A stretch of 64,000 bases of DNA from NCBI GenBank assembly GCA_024663395.1, contig JANFAH010000003.1:2170001-2234000 (forward strand). Reading direction: 5' to 3'. Each line of letters begins with the position of its first letter. The first letter of the stretch is position 1. The notes below the pieces were generated by a model, which saw only the letters and a list, made by a program, of their open reading frames with translations, was not told the origin of the DNA and did no database searches. The position numbers and the translations under genes are program-made. The stretch is from Pisolithus tinctorius (Eukaryota > Basidiomycota > Agaricomycetes > Boletales > Pisolithaceae). Shown one piece after another: positions 22,521-33,648 of this stretch.

Positions 22521-23816
22521 TTAATGCGGCTTCGGGGCCTGCACAGTGGCATGGTGGTTATTGTGCTTGAGGGATTTCTTGGGGTTTGTGCTGCTGGGGG
22601 GTGAGGTTGGTGGGAGGGGGTCCTCCGTCATGGCCTTGAAAGCACGGACGCGCTTTACCGGTGTAGGTGATCCAGTCTGCCATCCAATGAGCTGGTTACA
22701 AGCCAATATCGTTGATATGCTTACATTCGTCGAGTGTGCCGTCGGTGATTCATTGTCAGAGGCAGGTTGTAGATGGAGCACCTGTTTGCAAGATAGGAAC
22801 ACCCGGAGGTGCTTGGAACTGGTGCGTCCGCGCCCTATGACCAGATCAAATTCCGCATCTACTTCAACAAGATCACCCGACGCAAGCAATATTTTGTGAA
22901 TGGGGATGATGGTGCCATCTTTCTGCAGATCCAGGATCTCTATGGGCCCATTCCATTTCCAAGGACCCATGGGCATGTGGGGCCCGTCCCGCATGTGGGG
23001 ATTCACCTGTAGGGGGTCTGTAGAGCTGGCGGACAGTTGCTGCGATGAGGGGGGTGGGATCTGAAAGAGATACACATATGTTGGTTTGCGATGGGCTACT
23101 GCAGGCACGGTGACAGACCTTGTCAAAGACTTTGCGTTGCATGTACAGTTGACGGCAGAACTGTGTCTGTGCAAGAGGGATTTTCAGGGCACGGCTTGCA
23201 AATGTTGCAGCGAGGTTAAGGCGGTCCAGTTGATTTTTCCATGCAACGTCAAGATCATTGCCTGTAAGGTTGATGGTTTGCGCAGCATACTGTGCCCTAC
23301 TGCTGTCACTGTCACAGGGTGGTTAGGAGGGAATGGCGACGTGATGGGTTGCATGTAACGAACCCCTCCCAGTTCCCGACATCTCCCAATGAGAAGTGTT
23401 GGAGATAACCATAAATACGGACGGAGATGGGGTAAACTGCAGAGGATGGCTCATTGTAGGGAATTGTTTTGTAGACCAGCAAGAAACTGCGAGATTTCTT
23501 GTCGACAGTGCGGTCTTGTGAAACCGCCCCCCATTGGATGAATTGTGACAAAGAGGTCGGAAAATGCTGCCACTCGAGGAGATCCGCAACGTGGACATGA
23601 GATTCTATAATGTGACTGATGTGGCTGGGCCACAGGTCGGCTGCAAGGACATGGTTCGAGGATGGCAAGAATGACATGTGCAGGGGTGGGTGGCGTGCCA
23701 CAGAAGAGGATGGATGGAGTGGTAAAGAGGGGGGAGGGCTTTTGAGTGTTGTAGGAAGGGGTGCGGGTATTCCTGCGTAACCGGGAGATGACGTACGACA
23801 CTGGAAGCTGAGCCAA
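22521..23816 (-). CDS. Helitron-linked protein with possible OB-fold-like region
   Basis: At least three exons can be traced. The first gives SFLLVYKTIPYNEPSSAVYP and VRIYGYLQHFSLGDVGNWEG (near 23420). The second gives TINLTGNDLDVAWKNQLDRL and RQLYMQRKVFDK (near 23170). The third gives MGPWKWNGPIEILDLQKDG, KILLASGDLVEVDAEFDLVI and RVFLSCKQVLHLQ (22990-22750), followed by a Pro/Lys-rich tail ending at 22521. The beta-rich third block might be an OB-fold or other nucleic-acid-binding fold, and animal and plant Helitrons do carry RPA-like proteins; that similarity is only inferred. The start codon and the first splice are not resolved. A 246-base frame at 22254-22499 lies between this gene and the next and is of unclear status. 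Confidence 0.5.
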
Positions 23817-23821
23817 GAGAA

Positions 23822-26800
23822 CTAATGGGATTTGTAGAAAGCGGCAGATGTGATGGCGTCGAGTGCATGGAGGCGTTGGAACTCTGTACGAAGGTCTTCT
23901 TGTAACCGTCCGAGCACACGTCGTGGTGAGAACGATCGGAAGATGGCAAGATTACTGAGAGACCGTGCACGAGACAGCATAACATATGCATGTTGGACAC
24001 TCCTCGCACTGGCCAAATCAACAATCACCTTGTCCAACGTGGCACCCTGGGCCTTATAATCGGTGAAGGCCCAACCAGGTACGAGGGGCACCTGACGGCG
24101 GCTGACCCTGAAGACTCCAGCATGCTTGGATGTGTAAGAAATGGTGCACGCGCGAGGGAAGATCGCCACTATGTGCTCAGCCTCTCCAGGGAGGTGCAAG
24201 GTAGACGCTGGAACTGTTGCGTACACACAGCGCGTGACACGCTTGCCATGAATCACTGAATACGCAATTTCATGCACCATCCCTTGCGCACCATTGACCA
24301 CCCTTCCTGCAATCGCAAGATTTTCAGTGATGAGCACTGGCATGCCAGGCAGCAGAGGGAGCCTACCCAGATAGTCCTTGGTGTCTTTTGGGCGAACGAA
24401 TGCCAAGTGGTCATCCTCGATCCCCGTCACACGCTCATTGTTACAAAAGTGTTCTGCATAATAGAACAACAACTCTTGTCCAGTATCACGTGCAAAGGAT
24501 CTGGCCTTTTCCTCATTCCAACGATCTCGCAAACGGCGTTCACCAAAGACAATAGGAGCATCACGAAAGCCAAAGAACTCTTGAGGGTTGACCTTTTCCA
24601 GGTGGGCTAGCTGCCTGCTCTCCAACACCCCAATGTCCATTTCAATATTGTCAGAGGTGGTATGTGCCTCACCTATCCTGACCCGGTTAAGCAAGTCAAC
24701 AAAGTGTGGATCCAATTTAGCTCGCTCATTCTGGATCAACTGTACGACATGGCTCAGAGAATGCCAGAGGAAAGCCCCGAACAGATGCCCCTGGCCTCTG
24801 ACAGTCTCAAACGTGTGTTTGCCGAGGTTACTCACCAGCGCATGTGAGTACAGTGCGGAGCCATTCACGGGGCGAAGCTGACCCATGTCTCCAGCAAAGA
24901 TGATATTGATCCCACCGAACGGCGCGTCCTTTGCGGCAGGTTCACCCTCCTTGGCCAATGATAGGCGATTGGCAATATTGCTCAACAATTCAGCGGAAAC
25001 CATGGAGACTTCGTCAAGGACCAGATACCTAACACCACACCAGATTTCCTGTAATTCATCCACGTCAACTTTATGATGTCCCTTCCCATTTGACAGGCGA
25101 TCATGGGTGTTGTGCGTGCCCTGTGTCCCAATAGTCATCAACGTCAGTGCATGAATGGTGTAGCCATCGATCAGACATGCAGCGCTACCAGTAGGTGCAC
25201 TCAACAAGATCTCATGCCGCCGGCCACATTGAGCAAAAGCATCGACAATCGCGCGAATTACATGCGTCTTACCCGAGCCACCTATTCCAGTGATGAAAAG
25301 CAGCATTTGCTCGACATTCGCATGAAACATGTGCTCAATCACCAAAGTAAAGGCGCGAAGTTGTTCTGGATTTTCATGTAATGACCATTTTTGGATGACA
25401 TGCTGCAAAATGTCATCCGTAGGACGAGCAACAGGATGTGCCACGTCATCGTGGCCCGTTTGTGAAACAACCTTAATAGAGACCGATGCTTGCAGGGAAG
25501 TGCCTGATGTGCGACGACGCTTAGAGGGTGAGCCGTCGCATGCCTCCGTGCCATTATCGGAATCACAGTCTGCTACAAAAACAGGTCGTTTCCACTTACG
25601 CTGTGAGGCCATAAAGTTCCTATGCACGCCCAGCTGTTCTTCAAGTTCCTGGGTGACCTCGACTAACCGAAGGCCGGGGTTGGTGATCACAGGCAAGCAG
25701 GGTTCAACCCCCACCAATGCACGAGTCATTCGAATGACATTCATCTCATCCTCTGGAATCGCAAGCAGTGGCTGACGATCAGTGTTCACAGGATCAGACA
25801 ACCAGATGTCCTCGTCAACCTGTCCCTGCAGGTCCGAGTCATGTATCAAGGCATCTTTCAACTCATCGATGTCCCGATTGAAACAGGATGGTGGTACAAA
25901 TGTTGCGCCGGCATGAGGAGGCACAGCGCCTGTAGCACCTGCACCCCGAACGGTATCCCGCGCATCCTTGCATTCCATCTCAATCAAGAAGTTGGAGATT
26001 ACACGAGCCAGATGAGGCAGAAAATCATACAAATCAAAGGACTCAGTCCAACAAGTCCTCGGAGCAAGCAGGTCAGATGGCTTACGCCATGGACGGAATA
26101 GTAACAACATTGCATGTGAAAACTCTTCCAGCCGGTGATCAGATTTGTGCGGCAATGGAATGGCGTCTCCAAGAATAACAGGAACAACGAACGTGTTACG
26201 CATGCACACCTCATGAGATGAAAACTGAGGATGCAGTTCATCAGCAAAGGAGGCCCGCAATCTACGAGAGTAAGCAGGGCGTTCACATTCAGGTATGTTT
26301 CCGTCAGTCGCACTGGCGCAATCACTAGATGATGGCGACTTTGTAGTTGATGAACGTTTCCTGACTTTCTCGGTCTGCTCTATAAATTCCCAAAGGCACA
26401 TGTGGTCGAATGGCGCAATCGCAGGACGCATTATATAGTCCACAGTATCGCTTGCCACATAAACTGTACCGTTGCCAGTGTACGCCATGCATGTCTGCCT
26501 GAAATCATTGTCAAGACAATCCAAACCTCTGTCCGACGCGCAATTGCACAAACCATCCACATGGTCTTCATGCTCCCGGGCTATATCGATAAACTCGTAA
26601 AAACGCATGGTACGAAACTGATGATTGCAATAATGGTCACCACTGCCAACAAGATAGCTCATAACCTGTTGATGTGAGATCTCCCGCCTGCCCATCATGG
26701 CATTCACTGTCTTTGTCAGCAAATTTCTCTCACGCATGGCCAGGGATGCATTGACGTTGCCACTGAAGTGTAGGGAATGGCTGTCGATAGCAGCACGGAT

Positions 26801-29800
26801 TGCCTGCAAGCCCACATGCACTTGAAGCTCGTTCTTGGTGATGTAGTCGCTGATGTAGTACGTCAGCGCTTTGGCAGCGGTACCTGACCCAATATGCTTA
26901 ATATCCATATTGCATTGCAGCAGAAACAAGACAACATCATTGTAATTATTGATGCAAGGGTGCAGACGGCGAAGCAAAATTGACTCTGACTCGGGATCGA
27001 CATATGAACGTTCTCGAACAGATCCGTCAATGCGCATGCGACAGGTCGCATCTCCGGGCTCTTCTCCACGGCGAAGGTTTTTGAAGCATGTTGCAGTATG
27101 TTCGTGCCAATTACATTCCACAGCTAGCCGCTGTACAAGATCCTCGTACTGCAGATGAAACAAGTCCTCCTCCATGTCATCCACACAAGGAGGGGCAAGC
27201 AACCGGGGATCCTCTGTGCCCTCCCGACGACGGGGTTTCTTCGAGTCACCGAACAACGAAAACATGTTCTCGATGGTTGTCCCCGGCAGCTCACATTTGA
27301 TGAGATCTTCCAACCACTGCAACACTTCATCTTCAAATGCAGTGCTCTCCAGCATCAAAGATCGCAGACGTTCAGGATTCGGATTGCCCTCCACCCACAA
27401 CAACATATGACAATGAAGTGTACTGCGACCCTGGGCCTCCACCGTCCCATAATACCCCGAACATTTCCCAAACAGTCCAACCCCCCTGTTGTATTTGACC
27501 ACGATACGAAGAAAGCCCTGAATAATACAATCGAACGCCCTCGCGGCAGCGCCAGGATGGGAGGCAACAAAACTTGCACGATCATACGCAGAGAGGGTAT
27601 GCCAGCGAGATGCTTCCAACCCCCCAAAATGCCCTACAAGAACATTGGTGAGGTCGTGCGGGTTTAACGTCACAAAAAATGCAGGTGTGCCTAATCTGCG
27701 AATGAGCGAGCGTATCTCATTCCGTCTACATAACTTGTAGCCATCACTGCCTGGCAAGGTTCTGGAAACGACACTAAGCTCACGGAATAACTGCAAGGCC
27801 CGACGCTCACCTGGAGAAACAACCTTAGCGTGCGTGTCGCACTCGAATCTCTGCGCGAGCGAGCGCACGAACCCCTCGTTCTCAAGCAACTCTTTGACCA
27901 GAGAGTGACGACGTGCTGATGGAATGCAAAACACTGTGTTATCATTCGCCGCACGCTTCTGCATAACGTTCCAACAGATGAATGCGAAGGAAGGATCACG
28001 CATAAAAGGCGAGTCGACCTGGCGTAACAAATTTCTAACCTGCCGTTGGAATGACAAACGCTGGCTAGGCTCCCGAGCAGGATGGTTGAAGCCCCCGATA
28101 CCCCACGGATCCAAATGTGGAAACAGCGCACTCAGAAAACACGGAGAATCGTCGCCAAGGAACTGGGAACCCGAATGACTAACAACGAACTTCTTGCCTT
28201 GCAATGCATGGGCAAGGGCCCCAGCCTTCATTGCCCGACGAGAACGCTCTGAGTGGTCCCCCTGAGTATAGGCCACACACTCTGTAACAAGGTCATTCGA
28301 CAGCATGTCCCACTCCGCCCCACAGGATGTGGGCATCGAACCCGCATCAGGCAGGTGTGTAATTTGCATCCCAGCCAACAAACCCTCCTCTCCGTCACCA
28401 ACCACCAAGGACTCCAAAATATCCTGCAAAAATGTAACGCCGTTGGCCTTATACCACATGTTGTGAGCAATGAGCCACTCAATTAACAACTGCACCCTGC
28501 TCTTATTCACAAGCACCGGAGGAAATTTGCGTAAAGCATCCAAAGTTGGCCGATAAGAGCCACCTGCAAACACAACACACATCGCGCCCTCAATCTCAGC
28601 AGTGGTTGGGGGGAGTACCATTCGCAAGGCACCGGGATCCTGTGGCAGAATCGCGACATTTCCTCTATTAAAGCGCTGGCTCGCTTCCTCTGGCAAACGA
28701 CCACCACGTGCACCCTTTGTTTGATAATGATGGGTAATCACAGTCGCCCGGGCCAGCGCAATCAGCTGTAGCTCAAATTGACTAGCACATGCCAGCGCAG
28801 ATTTCACATCCACAGGTAGCTCACTAACGCCATAGTACTGAAAGTTCGCAATCGCATCTTTTGGCTGCCTCGGCTTCGGGCTGCTCAAGGATCTGCGACA
28901 GCACGGGCACATACGAAGGTCCCCAATGTCGCCAAGGCAGGACATGCCATGACAACACAGAATCGCACCCTCGTATTTGGCGATGTCATATGTACGAGGC
29001 CGTGTCTCCGCGGGCAACCAATTATTATTGAGAGTCAATAACATCTCTTTACTCGGGACAACGTCGACAAGCAACTCAGCAGCAAATATCTGGGCGCAGA
29101 CAGTGCATACCCCCTCCTGCAAATGATCAGGGGACATCTCCACCTGCCACTCCCGAATAATCTCGCGCTTTGCTGCAAACGATTGTACGGGCAGAAACGG
29201 CGAGACCAGAGGAGGTTCGGCAGGAGGTCCCACCGGAGCCAGACCCTCTAGCGCATTTGCCGCTTGTCGCTGCCGTTGCTTCTTAGTGTTTTCCTTTGCC
29301 TTCATGTAACACTCATTGGAATAGGAGTTGGATGGCCGGTGCAGGTCGGGCACGAATATATAATTGCGCCGTGGGCGCTTTAGGACGTGGAATACATACG
29401 ACACAGAGGGACAGGATCCTTCACAATCATGCAAGTGTAGAGCATCTTTACACATCCCCCGCTGCAACCTTCCGTGCAGCGAGACCCCATGAATCTGCGC
29501 GATCGCCCTCAGATGAGCCACCGAAAAAAAGGGAAACTGTTCAACCAATTTGCGCACGCTCGAAGGAACGCATGTAAGATAGGGACCTAATGGATTCTCA
29601 GAAAGCCGGTTTATAACATCTGTAACTGTAACATGATCAAAAGAATATTCCCGACGAAGAAACTCATAGGAAACATCACGAGCGCCATCCAAGTCCCGAG
29701 AGTTGACCACCAAGCGGCGCGCGCCACTGTCCTCGTCCACATGGACCTGAGTCGCCTGCGTATTGCACGACATTATTAACACAGGTGCACAGAAAGATTC

Positions 29801-29812
29801 CCCAAATATCAA
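23822..29812 (-). CDS. Helitron RepHel protein (HUH endonuclease + PIF1-type helicase), intact
   Basis: One open frame of 1996 codons. A Cys-rich N-terminal region (CTVCAQIF near residue 235; CCHGMSC and MCPCCRR near 300) looks like zinc-binding. The Rep nuclease contains the HUH-type motif RSTLHCHMLLW, with His800 and His802. Two tyrosines spaced by four, Tyr986 and Tyr990, lie in LTYYISDYITKNEL and fit the catalytic Y2 pair. The SF1B helicase has Walker A GIGGSGKT (Lys1515), Walker B LVLDEVSMVS (Asp1600, Glu1601), FAGDMGQLRPV and the C-terminal DYKAQGATLDKVIVD and AYVMLSRARSL motifs of the PIF1 family. The protein nicks one strand at the element's end and unwinds it for rolling-circle transposition. 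The start could also be the second ATG (29773, MSCNTQATQ). No intron, frameshift or internal stop is seen, so it may be recently active. Confidence 0.96.
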   Translation of the reverse strand: MIFGESFCAPVLIMSCNTQATQVHVDEDSGARRLVVNSRDLDGARDVSYEFLRREYSFDHVTVTDVINRLSENPLGPYLTCVPSSVRKLVEQFPFFSVAHLRAIAQIHGVSLHGRLQRGMCKDALHLHDCEGSCPSVSYVFHVLKRPRRNYIFVPDLHRPSNSYSNECYMKAKENTKKQRQRQAANALEGLAPVGPPAEPPLVSPFLPVQSFAAKREIIREWQVEMSPDHLQEGVCTVCAQIFAAELLVDVVPSKEMLLTLNNNWLPAETRPRTYDIAKYEGAILCCHGMSCLGDIGDLRMCPCCRRSLSSPKPRQPKDAIANFQYYGVSELPVDVKSALACASQFELQLIALARATVITHHYQTKGARGGRLPEEASQRFNRGNVAILPQDPGALRMVLPPTTAEIEGAMCVVFAGGSYRPTLDALRKFPPVLVNKSRVQLLIEWLIAHNMWYKANGVTFLQDILESLVVGDGEEGLLAGMQITHLPDAGSMPTSCGAEWDMLSNDLVTECVAYTQGDHSERSRRAMKAGALAHALQGKKFVVSHSGSQFLGDDSPCFLSALFPHLDPWGIGGFNHPAREPSQRLSFQRQVRNLLRQVDSPFMRDPSFAFICWNVMQKRAANDNTVFCIPSARRHSLVKELLENEGFVRSLAQRFECDTHAKVVSPGERRALQLFRELSVVSRTLPGSDGYKLCRRNEIRSLIRRLGTPAFFVTLNPHDLTNVLVGHFGGLEASRWHTLSAYDRASFVASHPGAAARAFDCIIQGFLRIVVKYNRGVGLFGKCSGYYGTVEAQGRSTLHCHMLLWVEGNPNPERLRSLMLESTAFEDEVLQWLEDLIKCELPGTTIENMFSLFGDSKKPRRREGTEDPRLLAPPCVDDMEEDLFHLQYEDLVQRLAVECNWHEHTATCFKNLRRGEEPGDATCRMRIDGSVRERSYVDPESESILLRRLHPCINNYNDVVLFLLQCNMDIKHIGSGTAAKALTYYISDYITKNELQVHVGLQAIRAAIDSHSLHFSGNVNASLAMRERNLLTKTVNAMMGRREISHQQVMSYLVGSGDHYCNHQFRTMRFYEFIDIAREHEDHVDGLCNCASDRGLDCLDNDFRQTCMAYTGNGTVYVASDTVDYIMRPAIAPFDHMCLWEFIEQTEKVRKRSSTTKSPSSSDCASATDGNIPECERPAYSRRLRASFADELHPQFSSHEVCMRNTFVVPVILGDAIPLPHKSDHRLEEFSHAMLLLFRPWRKPSDLLAPRTCWTESFDLYDFLPHLARVISNFLIEMECKDARDTVRGAGATGAVPPHAGATFVPPSCFNRDIDELKDALIHDSDLQGQVDEDIWLSDPVNTDRQPLLAIPEDEMNVIRMTRALVGVEPCLPVITNPGLRLVEVTQELEEQLGVHRNFMASQRKWKRPVFVADCDSDNGTEACDGSPSKRRRTSGTSLQASVSIKVVSQTGHDDVAHPVARPTDDILQHVIQKWSLHENPEQLRAFTLVIEHMFHANVEQMLLFITGIGGSGKTHVIRAIVDAFAQCGRRHEILLSAPTGSAACLIDGYTIHALTLMTIGTQGTHNTHDRLSNGKGHHKVDVDELQEIWCGVRYLVLDEVSMVSAELLSNIANRLSLAKEGEPAAKDAPFGGINIIFAGDMGQLRPVNGSALYSHALVSNLGKHTFETVRGQGHLFGAFLWHSLSHVVQLIQNERAKLDPHFVDLLNRVRIGEAHTTSDNIEMDIGVLESRQLAHLEKVNPQEFFGFRDAPIVFGERRLRDRWNEEKARSFARDTGQELLFYYAEHFCNNERVTGIEDDHLAFVRPKDTKDYLGRLPLLPGMPVLITENLAIAGRVVNGAQGMVHEIAYSVIHGKRVTRCVYATVPASTLHLPGEAEHIVAIFPRACTISYTSKHAGVFRVSRRQVPLVPGWAFTDYKAQGATLDKVIVDLASARSVQHAYVMLSRARSLSNLAIFRSFSPRRVLGRLQEDLRTEFQRLHALDAITSAAFYKSH

Positions 29813-31179
29813 GCCATCCCCATATCTCCCACACTTTCCCTAAATGGATGTCCCGGCATTTCCGGACCGGCAAAAACTCGGGGGACAAAACAACTTTCAG
29901 ATCTGGACCAGGATGCGTCCAGGAATAGCTATGGTATGGATATTATAAACTGACAGATTTTTTATAGATCTCAAGTCAAACATTGGTTTGAAATGAAAAG
30001 ATATGAGTATGAATGTGATGTCAGTACCATAGATAGCAATCACATTGTGGCGCACTTCAGGCGCCGCTTCGGAAGTGATCAGGCCTTCAGACCGAAACTG
30101 CGTCGGAGTAACTTGCGGAGTGCAGGCTCGGGAGAGATACCATCTGTGACAGTTCATGACAAAACTTTGCAACTCTGGTTAAATGATAGTAGTTGCAAAT
30201 GCACTGTGCCAACGTGCAGCCACAAGTGTGACAAGCTTTTGCAAATTACCATCTTTTTTGATATTTATTTCCTGGACACTTTTCCTCTCACCACATAAAT
30301 TGTACAACTTAGCTAGCAGCCAGAGGACATCTGTAGCTACCACTCCATTAATTCTCAGAATCCCTAGTGATGTGGTGTGTGTGTGTGTGTGTGTGTGTGT
30401 GGCAAGTGGATTGGGGGTGATTTTATAGATTGGGTGGAATGATAGTATAGTTTTGGCCAAAAAACAGTGGCCCAAAACCGGTTTTACATTGTCATATTCC
30501 TAGTCGTTATAGTTTTGAAGTTTCTCACACCTTGGTCTAGTCTTCGATTCCTCTAGTGAGTGTGTACCCCAGCAAACCAAAGGTCTTTTACGCCGGCAGT
30601 CGTTTGAAGATAGATGGATACTATGTAAGGGCTGCGTAATATAATGTGGCGGTAAGCTCGCGAACGTGTGCGGGAAGCAGCCACTCATTGATCGCGCCGA
30701 GGAAACTACTCACGTGAGAAGGATCCCCAATGAAATCTGAACATGAATCAAAGAAAACGCGTATAGCGGCGTCCCCAGGGTCGAGTAAACAATGTCAATT
30801 GGACGCACCTGAGACGGTGGTTGTAACAGGGCAGACAGTACTGGTGATTTGGCAGTGCCATAGTCAGTCGCAAATAAGTAAAGGACTCGAGGCTCGCCAA
30901 GAAAACGAACGCAACCGTACCTACTTTTGAGCATCAATAGACGCAAAGGTAAAACGGCCACCCTATACTCTTCGTTGATCTACATACCTCGAATCTCAGT
31001 TTCAACTCTACCGTCTGAACAGTAAACGTACTTTCCCAATATGTGATCTAATCTGGTGGCTGTGTTCGGCTTCAGCCGAATGCGGCACTATCGCACTGCG
31101 TGTCCTCAGTTAGAAGGTACACCGTCGAGCTCATTAGGTCGAGGAAGTGCTCAAGATCACCACTTCCCAGTAAATAGTT
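29813..31179. other. Long non-coding stretch with relics
   Basis: 1.37 kb between the Helitron and RPS24. It includes the expected 5' end of the Helitron, an AT-rich part (29930-30300) with no supported gene, a GT microsatellite, and ordinary intergenic DNA close to RPS24. Short open frames here lack any family feature. Confidence 0.5.
30371..30401. repeat. (GT)n microsatellite
   Basis: A near-perfect run of alternating G and T, with about 13 uninterrupted GT units. It is a simple repeat with no apparent function. Confidence 0.95.
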
Positions 31180-31833
31180 ATGGTGGGTACGGATCCTTGC
31201 CGGGTTGGATACCTATAGCGAAGGAATTGTCGATGGATGCGATGGAATGGGGGTGGATGGGTTCCTGTCAGTTGAGATGCACTTGAAACCTATGCTCACT
31301 CTTCCGTAGGATCCCTCAGCGCCAATAACCCTCCGCACGCGCAAATTCATCACCAACCGCCTGTTGTCGCGGCGTCAGTTCATCTTGGACGTCCTCCATC
31401 CCTCTCGCCCAAACGTGTCCAAGGATGAACTAGCCGAAAAACTTGCTACCCTGTATAAGACGGACAAATCACGCGTCGTTCTTTTCGGATTCCGTACGCA
31501 GTTTGGTGGTGGCAAGAGCACTGGATTCGCCCTTGTCTATGATGATGAGGCATCCCAGAAGAAGTTTGAGCCAAAGTACCGTTTGATTCGGGTGTGTGCC
31601 TCACTTCTTGGGCTCACGAAGTTCACTAAATTACTTCAATGTTTCAGAGTGGCCTTCAGCCCAAGGTTGACAAGGCGTCTCGTAAACTACGACACGAAAG
31701 AAAAAACCGTGCGAAAAAGGTCAGTTTATTTCTAACTATCTGTAGCGATTGACTCTAAGACATATCCTTTGCCTATCAGTTCCGTGGTACCAAAAAGGTC
31801 AAGGCTTCCGAGCCCCCAAAGAAGGGCAAGTAA
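31180..31833 (+). CDS. RPS24: 40S ribosomal protein eS24
   Basis: Structural protein of the small ribosomal subunit. The body is clear: [59 protein letters not shown], then [25 protein letters not shown] and a basic tail ending PPKKGK. Exons 31310-31591, 31648-31719 and 31780-31833 are secure. The start is not. The favoured first exon is the ATG at 31180-31182 alone, followed by a GTGGGT donor, giving MDPSAPIT and 136 aa. Alternatives using the acceptor after CCTCAG (31320) with donors at 31187 or 31261 give MVAPIT or MAPIT. A start codon split off by an intron is common in fungal ribosomal protein genes. Confidence 0.92.
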
Positions 31834-32094
31834 ACGCTGTGAAAGAGAGCTGTGTTGCTTTTTATCGTCCCCTTGTTTTATCACACTTGGTCCCACAATG
31901 GCGAACGTACATCTATGGCATATGTCACTTTATTCTAGCATACACATGAATGCCATGCATATGCAAATAGCCCTCATTATCGCTCGCGAAATTGAGCGTA
32001 TTACCGTGTTAGATGGATATAGTGGGTATACGTGAGATGATTTTTCTTGTCCTTTTTTTAAAAAAAGAGGGCGCGCAGCAGTGAATATGCCAAT

Positions 32095-33648
32095 TCAAAA
32101 GCCTAGCTTCTTGTGTATGATATCGGGATCTTCTTGATACTCCTCTGCTGATACCCACATCTGCGGAAAACTGTAAACACCACTCCACGGCAGGGAGCAT
32201 TCAAACGAACCTTCTTAAATGTGCCCAACCCTGCCAGGATAGACCCTCCTATCCATGTGGAATACTTGCGTTCCGGGGGAGCATATATTTTGATCTTTAC
32301 GTCTTTGAGAGCCAATTTCTTCACCTCATTAAGAAGTCGATCGCCGAAACCTGGATTGACGAAAAGAATCTGTAAAGCCGGACGGTTCACGATGGTCTCC
32401 TCACCTTTACACAGAGTACTTCCGCCGCTGAGGACTATGTTCGAAAACAGACTTTTGCGTAGGTCCAAGTCGACCCTATTGATAGAATCCACAACAACCT
32501 GATGAACGCCAGCATATTCTTGGCCTATGAGTTCAGGGTTAAACAGGATCTCTGGTGCGCGAAATCTCTCCGGTCCGAGCTGAGAGGCCTATGAGCAAGG
32601 AGTGGACAGTAAATCCACCGACTTACCTGGATCACATTTCCGTCAGGTAACCGGAACTCCTCCGCACGTCCTAATGAGTCTTTCTCTTCTTTAGAAGGGT
32701 TCAGAGCGATATAACAGCACTTCTCTTTGATGATCCTCACAACCTCACGCTCGGCTGTGGTGTGCAAATGGTGCCCAGATTTCCGGAGCAACAGCTGTAA
32801 ATGGTCGGTCACGTCTCTGGAAAGTCGTCGGCCAATTCTCGTGCGTGTCATAGCTGGATGGTACCCACCTCCCAGCGACATCGACGCGGCGAATGGCGTG
32901 TGGCATAGAGAAGCCCTCAAATACCGGGACGGCGTGCGTGACTCCATCCCCTGAATCAAGAACAATGCCCGTTGTTCTACCAGAGGAATACCTTGGACCC
33001 AAGCTAATTAGATAAGTGCTTACCCAGCGTGAAAGTACCTACAGCGATAGGACGGCTTGTACTGAGATGAAAAGTGCAGGCACGTTGAACGTGTCGAAGA
33101 ATATTTGAGCAGCTACGTCACGATTGCTGCGTGGATTCAATGGGGCTTCCGTCAAAAGTACTGGATGCTATGAAAAGGAAGGTTTGGAAGACGCACGGGG
33201 TGCAGTGAGGGATTGAACGTTACTTCTTCGCTGAGCGTTCCGAGCTCTTCAGCATATATGTGACTCCATATACGCTCCATATCGTCCCAGTCAGTCACTA
33301 TGCCATGTGCTATCGGATACTTGATTTTGAGAAGACCGCGAAATTCTTGTGCTCTGCGCCCAATGAAAACGTCCCCTTCCAGGGCACCTGCCATAACGCG
33401 TACATGCTTGGGCCGTCCGACACTGCAACGTCCGACGGGGTCAGGAGCACGGTACTAGGTTGGGACAAACGACGCACAAAGATGGGAAGAAGCATTTTGG
33501 GTGATCCTGGCCAGCGAAGCCCGCCTTGATAGTTCCTGATCCCTGCGGCAAGGTATCAGCATACGGAGGTCACGCTAGTTGTGTATGTGCGGACATTGTC
33601 GATCACGACTGGCTGATTGGTCAAGACATCTTCGAACTCGGCAGACAT
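32095..33648 (-). CDS. ARP1: Actin-related protein 1 (centractin, dynactin subunit)
   Basis: Forms the short actin-like filament of dynactin, the dynein activator. The minus-strand gene starts [18 protein letters not shown] at 33648 and continues with [20 protein letters not shown]. Next come a segment with [20 protein letters not shown] and the actin-fold [28 protein letters not shown], then [19 protein letters not shown]. It goes on to [23 protein letters not shown], and [20 protein letters not shown], and ends [20 protein letters not shown]. The Arp1-type insertion and the end IIHKKLGF rather than actin's KCF separate it from actin. Several short introns break it, and the last lies just before the final MWVSAEEY exon. 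The 5' end is about 150 bases from the next plus-strand gene, so the promoter is shared. Confidence 0.95.

Larger units (their letters stand above)
20293..29812 (-). mobile_element. Helitron (rolling-circle transposon); limits approximate
   Basis: Defined by the RepHel gene at 23822-29812 and by three further genes on the same strand downstream of it. The coordinates given are those of the outermost genes, not of the termini. The 5' end of the element should be just above 29812; a possible TC start on the minus strand lies at about 29897 (reading TCTGAAAGTTG, preceded by A, as Helitrons insert at A/T), but this is a guess. The 3' end is not found. Helitrons move by a rolling-circle mechanism and often pick up genes. 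Confidence 0.8.

Noticed and set aside
18704..29920. A 10-base inverted pair, TCCTGGACGC at 18704 and GCGTCCAGGA at 29911, flanking the Helitron block
   Set aside because: The match does not extend on either side, and a 10-mer pair within 11 kb is expected by chance. It is not accepted as terminal inverted repeats.
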